This document shows positions 27,457-35,243 of a stretch of 64,000 nt of DNA, piece after piece. A program made the position numbers and the translations under genes. Under the pieces are notes generated by a model that saw nothing but the letters and a program-made list of their open reading frames with translations, ran no database searches and was not told the origin of the DNA. The stretch is from JALZEG01 sp046263255 (GTDB lineage: Bacteria; Actinomycetota; CADDZG01; WHSQ01), in NCBI GenBank assembly GCA_046263255.1, contig JBHELD010000057.1:1-64000 (forward strand), given 5' to 3'. How positions within the stretch are numbered: the first letter of the stretch is position 1; each line of letters opens with the position of its first letter.

Positions 27457-29042
27457 CCCGCTCTCTCCCACGGCGGCGTCAGCGCCTCTTCGACGACGCC
27501 GTCCTCGCGGAACACGAGGAACCTGTCGAACACGCGCATGAACCACCGGTCGTGCGTCATCGCGACGACGCTGCCGGTGTAGCCGTCGAGGCCGCTCTCC
27601 AGCGCCTCCGCCGACGCGATGTCGAGGTTGTCCGTCGGCTCGTCGAGCAGCAGCATCGTCGGGCTCGCGATCTCCAGCGTCAGTATCTGGAGCCGCGCCT
27701 GCTGGCCGCCGGACAGCGTGTCGAACGTCTGCTGCGCGTCGGCCGCGAGCTCGTAGCGCCTCAGCGCGGACATCGCCGCGGTGCGTTCGAGCCCCGCCGA
27801 CATGACGACGTCGAGGACCGGCCTGCCTCGCCACTCGGGGTGCTCGTGCACCTGCGAGAAATAGCCCGGGTCGACGCGCGCCCCCAGCATCCACTCCCCC
27901 TCGTGTCCCACGTCGTCGCCCGCGAGCAGCCGCAGGAAATGGCTCTTGCCGGTCCCGTTGCGCCCGACGATTCCGACCCTCTCGCCGAAGTGGATCTCCG
28001 CGTCGAAAGGCCGGACCAGATCCGGCAGCTCCAGCCGCCGCGCCCGGAACGCGATCTTGCCCGTGCGACCGCCGGCGACGCGGACGCGGACGTTCTGTTG
28101 CACGGGACGCGGCGGCGGCGCGTTCTCCTTCTCGTACCGCCTCAGGCGCGCCTCCATCGCCTCGGCGCGCGAGGCCCAGTCCGAGTTGTACGCGGCCTTC
28201 CTCTTGAACTCCTTCACGAGCTGGGTCAGCCTCTCGCGCTCCTGCCGGAAGTGGCGGTGCCGCTCCTCCATCCGTTCGAGGCGCTGCGCGCGTGCGGCGG
28301 CATAGGTGTCGAACCCGCCGCCGTGCGTCCAGACGCGCGTGCCCTCGATCGTGACGATGCGGTGCGCCGTCGCGGCCAGCAGCGCGCGGTCGTGGCTCAC
28401 GTACAGCATCGTCTTGCGCGAGGAGTTCATCTGCCGCTCGAGCCATGCCTTTCCCTGGAGATCGAGGAAGTTGTCCGGCTCGTCGAGCACGAGGACGCTC
28501 GCGTCCGACCGGAAGATGACCTCGAGCGCGAGGCGCTTCTGCTCGCCTCCCGAGAAGGTGGAGACGGGACGCCCTTCGACCTCGTCGTAGGGACGCTGGA
28601 CCGCGATCGTCGTGCACGTGTCCCACAGGACCTCGGCGGCGTAGCCGCCGGCCGACTCCCACCGCTCTAGCGCGGCCGCGTACCGCAGCTGCGACTGCGC
28701 GCCGGCGGCGGCGGCGATCTCCTTCTCGGCGGCCGCGAGCTCGGCGGCCGCGGCTCGCAGCGGCGCCGGCGACAGCTGCAACAGCAGGTCGCGGACCGTG
28801 AGGCTCTCGCCCGGGAGGCCGACGAGCTGCCGCATCACCGCGAGGAGGCCGTCGACGTGGACCGAGCCGCCCTGAGCGCTCTCGTCGCCGGCGATCAGGC
28901 GCAGCAGCGTCGTCTTGCCGGTGCCGTTCGCGCCCACGAGAGCGACGTGGTCGCCGTCGCCGACGCGGAACGTCGCGTCCTCCAAAAGGGTCCGGCCCCC
29001 CGGTACCCTGTGCGACAGGTTGTTGACCTCGATGCTTGCCAT
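27453..29042 (-). CDS. ABC-F family ATPase
   Basis: 529 aa from ATG 29042. Two ABC cassettes in one chain and no TM helices. NBD1 has GANGTGKTTLLRLIAG, FSGGEQKRLALEV and VLVLDEPDNFLD; NBD2 has GRNGTGKSHFLRLLAG, LSGGQQARLQIL and MLLLDEPTDNLD. The linker (about 235-300) is basic and helical, as in ABC-F proteins that reach into the ribosomal E site. It probably acts on ribosomes in translation control or antibiotic protection, which one is unknown. Its start overlaps the divergent lipoprotein gene by 11 bp. Confidence 0.9.
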   Translation of the reverse strand: MASIEVNNLSHRVPGGRTLLEDATFRVGDGDHVALVGANGTGKTTLLRLIAGDESAQGGSVHVDGLLAVMRQLVGLPGESLTVRDLLLQLSPAPLRAAAAELAAAEKEIAAAAGAQSQLRYAAALERWESAGGYAAEVLWDTCTTIAVQRPYDEVEGRPVSTFSGGEQKRLALEVIFRSDASVLVLDEPDNFLDLQGKAWLERQMNSSRKTMLYVSHDRALLAATAHRIVTIEGTRVWTHGGGFDTYAAARAQRLERMEERHRHFRQERERLTQLVKEFKRKAAYNSDWASRAEAMEARLRRYEKENAPPPRPVQQNVRVRVAGGRTGKIAFRARRLELPDLVRPFDAEIHFGERVGIVGRNGTGKSHFLRLLAGDDVGHEGEWMLGARVDPGYFSQVHEHPEWRGRPVLDVVMSAGLERTAAMSALRRYELAADAQQTFDTLSGGQQARLQILTLEIASPTMLLLDEPTDNLDIASAEALESGLDGYTGSVVAMTHDRWFMRVFDRFLVFREDGVVEEALTPPWERAG

Positions 29043-30453
29043 CTCTCGCGCGGCTCCCTCCGATGCGTCGCGGAAGGGTACCGGCCGCGGGCGGCTGACG
29101 ACCGTCGCCGCGGGACTCGCGCTGTCCGCGCTCGCGTGCGACGCGGCGCGGCTGGACCGCGTGGAGGGGAGCTCTCTCCGGGCCGGTGGGGGGATCCCCC
29201 GGTGCGACGAGCCGCGCCGGGCCGCTCCGCCGGACGAGCGGCCGCGCTACGAGATGTCGATCGCGGTCGATCCGGCTAGTAGGTCGGTCGCCGGCACCTC
29301 CGAGGTGACGTTCGTCGCCGATCGCGCCACTCGCCGGCTCGTGTTCCGCCTCTGGCCCAACGGGCCGCGTCTGTCGGCGCAGGGAGCCCGGCTCGACGTC
29401 GACCGGGTGAGGCTCGACCGGCCCGCGGCGGTCGACAGACCCGATCCGACGACGCTGGTCTACGAGCTGGACGCGCGGCTTGCCGCAGGCGCCGCGGCGA
29501 CGGCGACGATGCGCTGGCGTCTGGAGGTCCCCGAGGGGATCCTGGACCGGATCTCGCAGAACGGGACCGCGGTCCGCCTCGGCTCGTTCTTCCCGATCCT
29601 GGCGTGGGAGGGCGAGCGAGGATGGGCGACGGATCCTCCGACCACCTCGCTCGCGGAGTCATCGACGAGCCCCGCGGCCGACTTCGAGGTGACGATCTCC
29701 GCGCCGCCGGAGCTGGACGTCGTCGCGACGGGCGCCGAGGCGAGCCCTGGAGTGTGGCGCGCGCGTGCGGTGCGCGACTTCGCGGTGGCCGTGGCCGACT
29801 TCGACGTCGTGCGCGAGGTCGTCGACGCGCCGCGTCCGGTGCGCGTGACGGTCGGCGTGGTGGCGGGCCTCGACTCGAGTCCGCGGGAGTTCGCCGAGGC
29901 GGTAGAACGCGCGCTGGTCGATCTCTCGCGCCGGTACGGGGCGTACGCGTGGCGAACCTTCTCGATGGCAGTCATGCCCGACCTCGGCTCGGCCGGGATC
30001 GAGTACCCGACGATGGTCTTCCAGGGCGACGACAGCCTCCGCAACGCGACCACGCACGAGGTCGCGCATTCCTGGTTCTACGCGCTCGTCGGCAACAACC
30101 AGGCGCGCGACCCGTGGCTGGACGAGGGGGTCACGTCGTGGGCGCAGGCGCGGAGCGACGGAAGCATGGGGTTCTTCCGCGGGTACGAGGTCCCGGACGA
30201 CGCGCGCGGCCGCCTCGGCGCGCGGATGCGGTACTGGGACGCCCACGAGAGCAGCTACTACGGTGGGGCATACGTCCAGGGCGTCCAGGCGCTCGCGGCC
30301 CTCGGCACGGGGCGCCGGGTCGACTGCGCGCTGGCGCGGTACGTCGCGGAGAACGCATACGACGTCGCGACGACCGACGACCTCGTCGATGCCCTCGACG
30401 ACGACTTCCCGCGCGCGGCGCGCGTCCTGAGACGCTACGGGGCCCGGACGTGA
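29032..30453 (+). CDS. M1-like zinc metallopeptidase lipoprotein
   Basis: 473 aa from ATG 29032, the only start before the signal peptide. A basic N-region leads into LTTVAAGLALSALAC, a lipoprotein signal with LALAC-like lipobox, so the enzyme is anchored outside the membrane. Residues 55-250 are beta-rich, like the N-terminal domain of M1 aminopeptidases. The zinc site is THEVAHSWFYALVGNNQARD followed by PWLDEGVTSW, i.e. HExxH-x18-E. A GxMEN exopeptidase motif is replaced by AGIEYPTMVF, typical of secreted M1-like proteins of actinobacteria. Substrate unknown. Confidence 0.85.
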   Translation: MLAISRAAPSDASRKGTGRGRLTTVAAGLALSALACDAARLDRVEGSSLRAGGGIPRCDEPRRAAPPDERPRYEMSIAVDPASRSVAGTSEVTFVADRATRRLVFRLWPNGPRLSAQGARLDVDRVRLDRPAAVDRPDPTTLVYELDARLAAGAAATATMRWRLEVPEGILDRISQNGTAVRLGSFFPILAWEGERGWATDPPTTSLAESSTSPAADFEVTISAPPELDVVATGAEASPGVWRARAVRDFAVAVADFDVVREVVDAPRPVRVTVGVVAGLDSSPREFAEAVERALVDLSRRYGAYAWRTFSMAVMPDLGSAGIEYPTMVFQGDDSLRNATTHEVAHSWFYALVGNNQARDPWLDEGVTSWAQARSDGSMGFFRGYEVPDDARGRLGARMRYWDAHESSYYGGAYVQGVQALAALGTGRRVDCALARYVAENAYDVATTDDLVDALDDDFPRAARVLRRYGART

Positions 30454-30463
30454 GGGGGCGCGG

Positions 30464-30804
30464 CTAGAGCGCGCGCATCCGCAGGTACTCGAGCACCCGT
30501 CGGAGTTCCGGGGGCTGAGAGCGCGGCCGACGGCGGCGCGCTCGCGCCTCGTCTTAGTCACGATGAGGCTGAGGAACGCGGGATCGGCGGCCGAGTACGC
30601 TAGCCGGCGCTCGTCGCACGCGTCACAGAGGACGACGAGGTTCGAGAGCTCCTCCTCGCCGACGGCGGGGGCGAACGTGCGTGCGCTGCCTCCCGCGCTC
30701 CCGCACGACATGCACTTGTGCCCGACGGCGCTCTCGTACAGGTCCCGAAGCTCCTGCACGCCGGGTGCGGCGCGGCGGCTCCGTCTGTCGCGGTCCTCGG
30801 ACAT
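30464..30804 (-). pseudogene. Small CxxC-zinc (HNH-like) protein with an apparent frameshift
   Basis: Starts at ATG 30804 with GGGAG 5 nt upstream. The first about 80 residues contain GHKCMSCGSAGG and LSNLVVLCDACDERRLAY, a two-CxxC layout like the zinc knuckles of HNH nucleases. The frame then runs on against the M1 gene. A shift of frame near 30525-30545 gives a natural end, PPELRRVLEYLRMRAL followed by TAG at 30464-30466, just clear of the M1 stop. The whole span is 341 nt, not a multiple of three. Either a real broken gene or a sequencing slip in this GC-rich run. Function unknown. Confidence 0.55.
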
Positions 30805-30991
30805 GCACGCTCCCAGTAGCTCCCCGAGCTTGCTCTTCCAACAACAACGCCGGACGCCCCCGAAGGTCGCGCCGCCCCGGAGCCGGTCCTTTGCCGGATC
30901 GAGGTCGTGTGTTAGCGTCCGTATCTTCAGTCGGGGGTAGTGATTGGCAAGGTCGCTTGTCGGCCCCCGACCGGCAGAAAAGGAGTGTGGA

Positions 30992-31192
30992 GTGGCACAG
31001 GGCACCGTGAAGTGGTTCAGCAACGAGAAGGGCTTCGGGTTCATCTCGCAGCCGGACGGGGAGGACGTTTTCGTACACTTCTCCGCGATCCAGGCCGAGG
31101 GCTACAAGTCTCTCGAGGAGGGCCAGGCCGTCGAGTTCGAGGTGACGCAGGGCGCGAAGGGCAAGCAGGCGGCGAACGTTCGCCCCGTCTAG
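30992..31192 (+). CDS. Cold-shock protein (CspA family)
   Basis: 66 aa from GTG 30992, with AAAGGAG (30979-30985) 6 nt upstream. RNA-binding motifs are KGFGFI (RNP1) and DVFVHF (RNP2); the start VAQGTVKWFSNEK is typical. It acts as an RNA chaperone that melts structure in mRNA. The leader before it is likely over 50 nt, as is common for csp genes. A perfect intrinsic terminator follows at 31218-31250, so it is monocistronic. Confidence 0.95.
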   Translation: MAQGTVKWFSNEKGFGFISQPDGEDVFVHFSAIQAEGYKSLEEGQAVEFEVTQGAKGKQAANVRPV

Positions 31193-31217
31193 GACCCGCT
31201 AACTAACGATCAAGGAG

Positions 31218-31250
31218 AACGGCTCCCGGAAGATCCGGGAGCCGTTTCCT
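31218..31250 (+). terminator. Intrinsic terminator of the cold-shock gene
   Basis: AACGGCTCCCGGA and TCCGGGAGCCGTT form a perfect 13-bp stem with an AGA loop, ending in TTTCCT. The clearest intrinsic terminator in the window. Confidence 0.92.
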
Positions 31251-31350
31251 ATGTCCGTGCGTGCCGGGGCGAACTCTTCTGCCACAAAACACGCCGAACC
31301 CGTCACGGTGCCCGGTACCGTGGACAACGCGGGACCGGCAGGGTTCGGGA

Positions 31351-33045
31351 ATGGAAAGCAGGGAGGCGTCGACGCGGGTGGAACGGCAGCGATCCGGCTC
31401 GTCGCCGTTCACCTCCGCGGCCTCGGGGGCTCCCGCTCCTTCGGCTCGAGATCGCGACCCCCGGCGGCGGCTTGGAGCCTTCTACACCCCGCGCACTACT
31501 GCAGAGGTCATGACCGAGTGGGTGCTGCGGTCTTCTTCTGATCGAATCCTCGAGCCGAGCTTCGGCGACGGATCGTTCCTCGCGGCCTTGTCAAGACTCG
31601 CCCTGGCTCGCGGGTGGCGCGACGTCGAGGCGCTCGGTGTCGAGATCGACGAGAAGCCGTACGAGGAGGCGCTATCCAGGGCCCTCATCCCAAGAGATCG
31701 CGCAATTCGAGCGGACTTCTTGGCGCTCGAGCCGTTCCCCGTCGACGCCGTCTTGGGCAACCCCCCGTACGTCAGGCTCCGCCACCTCCCGCGCGACCAG
31801 AGGGAACGTGCGCTCCGGATCACGAAGGAAGTCCTGGGCATTCCCATGCAGTCGAGCGGCAGCGTCTGGATGCCGTTCGTGCTCCACGCGTCGCGCTTCC
31901 TGCGCCCCGGTGGGCGGTTTGCTCTCGTCCTCCCCTACGAGCTGACCTACGTTCGCTACGCGCGCGCCTTGTGGGAATACCTCGGCGCAACCTTCGGGGG
32001 TCTCACCGTCCTGCGCGCACATGGGCGGCTCTTCCCGAAGATCCTCCAGGAAACGGTGGTGGTGCTCGCAGACGGCAGGGGGCGCGGCACGTCGGTCGTC
32101 GACCTGAAAGCGTTCGACACCGCCGCCGACCTCGCCGCCGAGCGGCCGGTCGCGCAAACGTCGATATCGCTGGATCGCATCGTCACGGGCGAACGAGTCT
32201 TCCTGGAGGGTCTCCTCTCACGGCCGCTGCAGGATCTCCTCCGCGACAAGGTTCCCGATGTCACGTCTGCGGCAGAAGAGGTTGTCGACTTCCGCATCGG
32301 CTACGTCGCAGGACACAAGGATTTCTTCCATCCCGACGCGCCCACCGTCTTGGAACACGGTCTTCCGGCCCGTACTCTCGTCCCGGCCGTGACGTCGACG
32401 CGTAGGCTGAAAGGGGCCGGCCTGTTTACTTCCGGGTTGGCGGAAGACGGCTTCGAGCGACTGTTCCTCCCGCCATCGTCCCGCGATCTGTCCGTCCAGG
32501 AGGCCGCGTACATCGCGCTCGGCGAGCGGCGCGGAATCCACCGGCGCTACAAGTGCAGCGTGAGACGTCCCTGGTTCGTGGTTCCTCTCGTCGAGTTTCC
32601 GGACGTGATCCTGTCGGTCTTCTGCGAGCTGCCGCTGCTGATGCTGAACGACGACCGCTTCGCTGCGTCCAACAGCTTGCTGTGCGGATACCTGCGGCCG
32701 GGGCGCGATCCATCGGCGTTCGCGGCCTCGTGGTACACGAGCTTGACCGCCCTACAGTGCGAACTACACGTGCATTCGCTCGGCGGCGGCGTCCTCGTGC
32801 TCGTTCCGAACGAGGCCCGGAAGGTGCGCATCGCACCGCTTGACGAGACGTCATCGGACCACTTGCCTCACGTGGACCGCCTTCTAAGGGCACGGCGGCT
32901 CAAGGATTCTTACTCCGCGGGGAACAAGCCGGTCCTTCAGCGCAGGTGCGGCCTCACGAGAACGGAGGTATCCCTGATCGAAGAGGGAGTGGACACGCTG
33001 CGGCGCTGGAGGTCCGGGCGCCGACCCGTGGTTAGCCGAAGTTAG
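31351..33045 (+). CDS. DNA N6-adenine methyltransferase (TaqI/Eco57I-like)
   Basis: 564 aa from ATG 31351; the start is uncertain, since the conserved part begins about residue 30. Motif X is GAFYTPRTTAEVMTEWVL, motif I ILEPSFGDGSFLAAL, and the catalytic motif IV VLGNPPYVRLRHLP, so adenine is the target base. The order of motifs is that of the gamma class. The C-terminal half carries a target-recognition-like region with YKCSVRRPWFVVPLVEFP. Codon use is less GC-extreme than the neighbours. It converges on and overlaps by 4 bp a second methyltransferase gene, and an endonuclease-like gene is next, so it is probably part of a restriction-modification island. Confidence 0.88.
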   Translation: MESREASTRVERQRSGSSPFTSAASGAPAPSARDRDPRRRLGAFYTPRTTAEVMTEWVLRSSSDRILEPSFGDGSFLAALSRLALARGWRDVEALGVEIDEKPYEEALSRALIPRDRAIRADFLALEPFPVDAVLGNPPYVRLRHLPRDQRERALRITKEVLGIPMQSSGSVWMPFVLHASRFLRPGGRFALVLPYELTYVRYARALWEYLGATFGGLTVLRAHGRLFPKILQETVVVLADGRGRGTSVVDLKAFDTAADLAAERPVAQTSISLDRIVTGERVFLEGLLSRPLQDLLRDKVPDVTSAAEEVVDFRIGYVAGHKDFFHPDAPTVLEHGLPARTLVPAVTSTRRLKGAGLFTSGLAEDGFERLFLPPSSRDLSVQEAAYIALGERRGIHRRYKCSVRRPWFVVPLVEFPDVILSVFCELPLLMLNDDRFAASNSLLCGYLRPGRDPSAFAASWYTSLTALQCELHVHSLGGGVLVLVPNEARKVRIAPLDETSSDHLPHVDRLLRARRLKDSYSAGNKPVLQRRCGLTRTEVSLIEEGVDTLRRWRSGRRPVVSRS

Positions 33046-33920
33046 GCCGTCCGCTCTTCCAGCTCGACGATCGCGTCGCGCAGAAGCTCGATCTGCGACA
33101 AGCGCTCTTTGATTAGAGGGATGTAGGCCGGCTCCACCTCGTACGTGACCGAGGACCGGCCGGCTCGCAGCGCTGCAAGCGCCGTCGTTCCCGTCCCCCC
33201 GAATGGGTCGACGACTACGTCGCCGACGAACGAGAACATTCGGATGAGGCGCGCGGCAAGTTCAAGCGGAAAGGGGGCTGGGTGGTCTTTGAGGGAGGCC
33301 CCCCGGATGTCGTCCCAGACCGACCGGAACATGGACGCGTAATCCGTCGTCGGGATGAAACTTTTCTCCTCCATCTCGGCCGACGGCGAGCGGTACCCTG
33401 GTTTCCTCAGGAAGATGATGTGCTCTATGTCGTTCTTGACGATGCCGTTCGGCAGGTTGGGCTTGCCGAGATAGCGGCTCGATCTCGACGCCTCGAGCTT
33501 GATGTTCGCCACCTTGTACCAAATGATTCCTTGGAGATGATCGAATCCAAGGCGGCGCCCCCGCACGCGCACGTCGGCGGCGAGCGGGAGCACGTGGTGA
33601 CGGCCGCCTTTAGACCGCGCGACGTTGACGTCGCCGACGACGCAGCACACGCGACCTCCCGGGACGAGGATGCGCATGCATTCCCTCCATACGCGATCGA
33701 GCTCATGCAGGAACACCTCGTAGTCGTCGATGTGTCCCATCTGGCTCGGGTTTCCAGGCACGTATTGCTTGAGGTTGGCGTAAGGGGGGGAGGTCACGAC
33801 AAGGTGGACGGACTCGTCGTTGATCTCCGGCATCGTTCGGCTGTCCCCCAGGATGATCCGATGAACCGTCGAACCTGATTGGAGCTGCTCCCTGGGGTTC
33901 TTCGCGGGCTTGGGCGGCAT
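33042..33920 (-). CDS. DNA methyltransferase of the N4-cytosine type (SPPY motif)
   Basis: 292 aa from ATG 33920 (GGAGGT just upstream). Motif IV is VTSPPYANLKQYVPG; SPPY is usual for N4-cytosine enzymes, though some N6-adenine ones also have it. Motif I near the C-terminus is VVDPFGGTGTTALAALRAGR, so the order is that of the beta class. Middle part LQGIIWYKVANIKLEASRSS is also typical. It would protect DNA together with the adenine methyltransferase. The two enzymes differ in class, which suggests that the recognised site is asymmetric and each strand is methylated by its own enzyme. Confidence 0.87.
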   Translation of the reverse strand: MPPKPAKNPREQLQSGSTVHRIILGDSRTMPEINDESVHLVVTSPPYANLKQYVPGNPSQMGHIDDYEVFLHELDRVWRECMRILVPGGRVCCVVGDVNVARSKGGRHHVLPLAADVRVRGRRLGFDHLQGIIWYKVANIKLEASRSSRYLGKPNLPNGIVKNDIEHIIFLRKPGYRSPSAEMEEKSFIPTTDYASMFRSVWDDIRGASLKDHPAPFPLELAARLIRMFSFVGDVVVDPFGGTGTTALAALRAGRSSVTYEVEPAYIPLIKERLSQIELLRDAIVELEERTA

Positions 33921-34000
33921 TGGACCTCCGTGATCGAACCTCTGCGCCGATCAGACTAGCGGCCGGCTGTGACACAAACGCGGCTTTGACCCACTGCGCT

Positions 34001-34759
34001 TCAGGGAAGGTCGGGAAAACGAGCATCCCAGAACGAGCACACCCTCCGAACATAGGTCTCGTACTCGTCGGGGTCTCCGGGCTGGGGCGCGGGCGGATCC
34101 GTCGACAGCGTGACGGGCCCCCGGTTGTCGCAGTCGATCACGATCGTCGAGTACGCCTCGAATCCCACGGAGCGGGTGTCATCGCGGAAGCTGAGTCCGC
34201 GAAGGTGCTCGATCATCGCTGCTGCTGCGGCGGGCTGCTTGTGGACGGACACGACCGGGGGCCGTCCTGGGCGTTGGCGAAGGGAAGAGACGAAGCTCGA
34301 AGCGACGTTCACGACCGCTATCCCAGTCGCGATGGCAGTCGGCCATCCTTGGTGCACGATCTCGTGTGAAGAGCTGAGCTCGTCGTAGAGCCTCGGTTTT
34401 GACCCCACATGCTGCGTCATGCACGATTTCGCCTCGCACGAGAACAAGAGGTCGCCGATCGGCGCGCGAGCGATCGGCTCCGCACCGAATTCTGGCGCGG
34501 CGGAAGGGGTGCCGATCGCGAGATCGAGCTTCTTCTTCTTCCCCGGAGACGTCCGCACCTCGACATTGATCCCGTAGACGATGCTCCTGCGCTCTGCCTG
34601 GTCTCGCAGGAGTGCGCAATTCTCCAGAAGGTCCTCCAGAACGTTCAGGCAAAGCTGCTTCGAGTGGGCATCGCTACGCGGGTGATAGCGATACGCCCCG
34701 AACGCGTCGCGGTGGATGTGAGAGCTCATCCACATCGCGAACTTCTCGGGGGCGCGCAC
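34001..34759 (-). CDS. Putative restriction endonuclease with PD-(D/E)xK-like core
   Basis: 252 aa from GTG 34759; ATG 34735 is also possible. The core reads KKKKLDLAIGTP, about 25 residues, then LLFSCEAKSCMTQH, which fits a PD-(D/E)xK nuclease with Asp in LDLAIG and Glu-Lys in CEAK. The next stretch RLYDELSSSHEIVHQG is conserved-looking, and IAVVNVASSFVSSL ends the core. No named restriction family was recognised by eye. The position, 80 bp upstream of the SPPY methyltransferase on the same strand and beside an adenine methyltransferase, is the main support. Base composition is lower in GC than the flanks, as expected for transferred DNA. Confidence 0.65.
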   Translation of the reverse strand: MRAPEKFAMWMSSHIHRDAFGAYRYHPRSDAHSKQLCLNVLEDLLENCALLRDQAERRSIVYGINVEVRTSPGKKKKLDLAIGTPSAAPEFGAEPIARAPIGDLLFSCEAKSCMTQHVGSKPRLYDELSSSHEIVHQGWPTAIATGIAVVNVASSFVSSLRQRPGRPPVVSVHKQPAAAAAMIEHLRGLSFRDDTRSVGFEAYSTIVIDCDNRGPVTLSTDPPAPQPGDPDEYETYVRRVCSFWDARFPDLP

Positions 34760-34861
34760 CGCCCGAGCGTAGCGGCGACGGCACGCGGCTGCGGCCTCGC
34801 CGCGACGCTGAACGGTTACGCTGGTCGCGGAAGATCACCTCCAAACGAAGGGGAGCCGCTT

Positions 34862-35236
34862 ATGCGAACGTCGCTCGTCGCCCTCGCCACCGCCGCCGTC
34901 CTCCTCGCGCCTCTTCCCGCCACGGCGGGGCACCGCCCGCAGGAGTACTGCAGCGAGTCCGGCGACGTGTGCCAGTCCACCCGCCGCGTCGACGGGGTCC
35001 GCAAGCTGCGGATCACGCTGGCGGCGAAGTACTTCAAGCGCTACAGGCTCTGCGTGAAGGCCCCCGACGGCTCGACGACGTGCAAGCGGTTCCGCATCCA
35101 GAAGCAGGGCGCTCAGTTCGGCGACTCGGTCCGGTGGCGCAAGCACTTCCCGGACGCCGGGGAGGGCGCGTACACGGTCACGTGGAGGAGCGGCGGGAGC
35201 CGCGTCGGGGCGCGGTTGGGCTTCCACGTGAAGTGA
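34862..35236 (+). CDS. Small secreted protein of unknown function
   Basis: 124 aa from ATG 34862 with GGGGAG 7 nt upstream. A signal peptide MRTSLVALATAAVLLAPLPA with cleavage near ATA-GH is clear. The mature part (about 100 residues) is basic and beta-rich with four cysteines (EYCSESGDVCQS, RLCVKAPDGSTTCKRF), likely two disulfides. The last residues GARLGFHVK end a predicted strand. Family not recognised. The adenylate cyclase gene starts 7 bp downstream, so the two may be co-transcribed. Confidence 0.75.
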   Translation: MRTSLVALATAAVLLAPLPATAGHRPQEYCSESGDVCQSTRRVDGVRKLRITLAAKYFKRYRLCVKAPDGSTTCKRFRIQKQGAQFGDSVRWRKHFPDAGEGAYTVTWRSGGSRVGARLGFHVK

Positions 35237-35243
35237 CGCCGCG

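Noticed and set aside
30944..30991. Longer start for the cold-shock protein
   Set aside because: GTG 30992 has AAAGGAG at good spacing and gives the family N-terminus; upstream residues are not conserved.
31203..31412. Small minus-strand frame after the cold-shock gene
   Set aside because: It spans the perfect terminator hairpin and has no ribosome site or recognisable motif.
34001..34759. Integrase or transposase near the restriction-modification island
   Set aside because: No DDE, tyrosine or serine recombinase motif and no terminal or target-site repeats were seen at the edges, so it is not called a mobile element.
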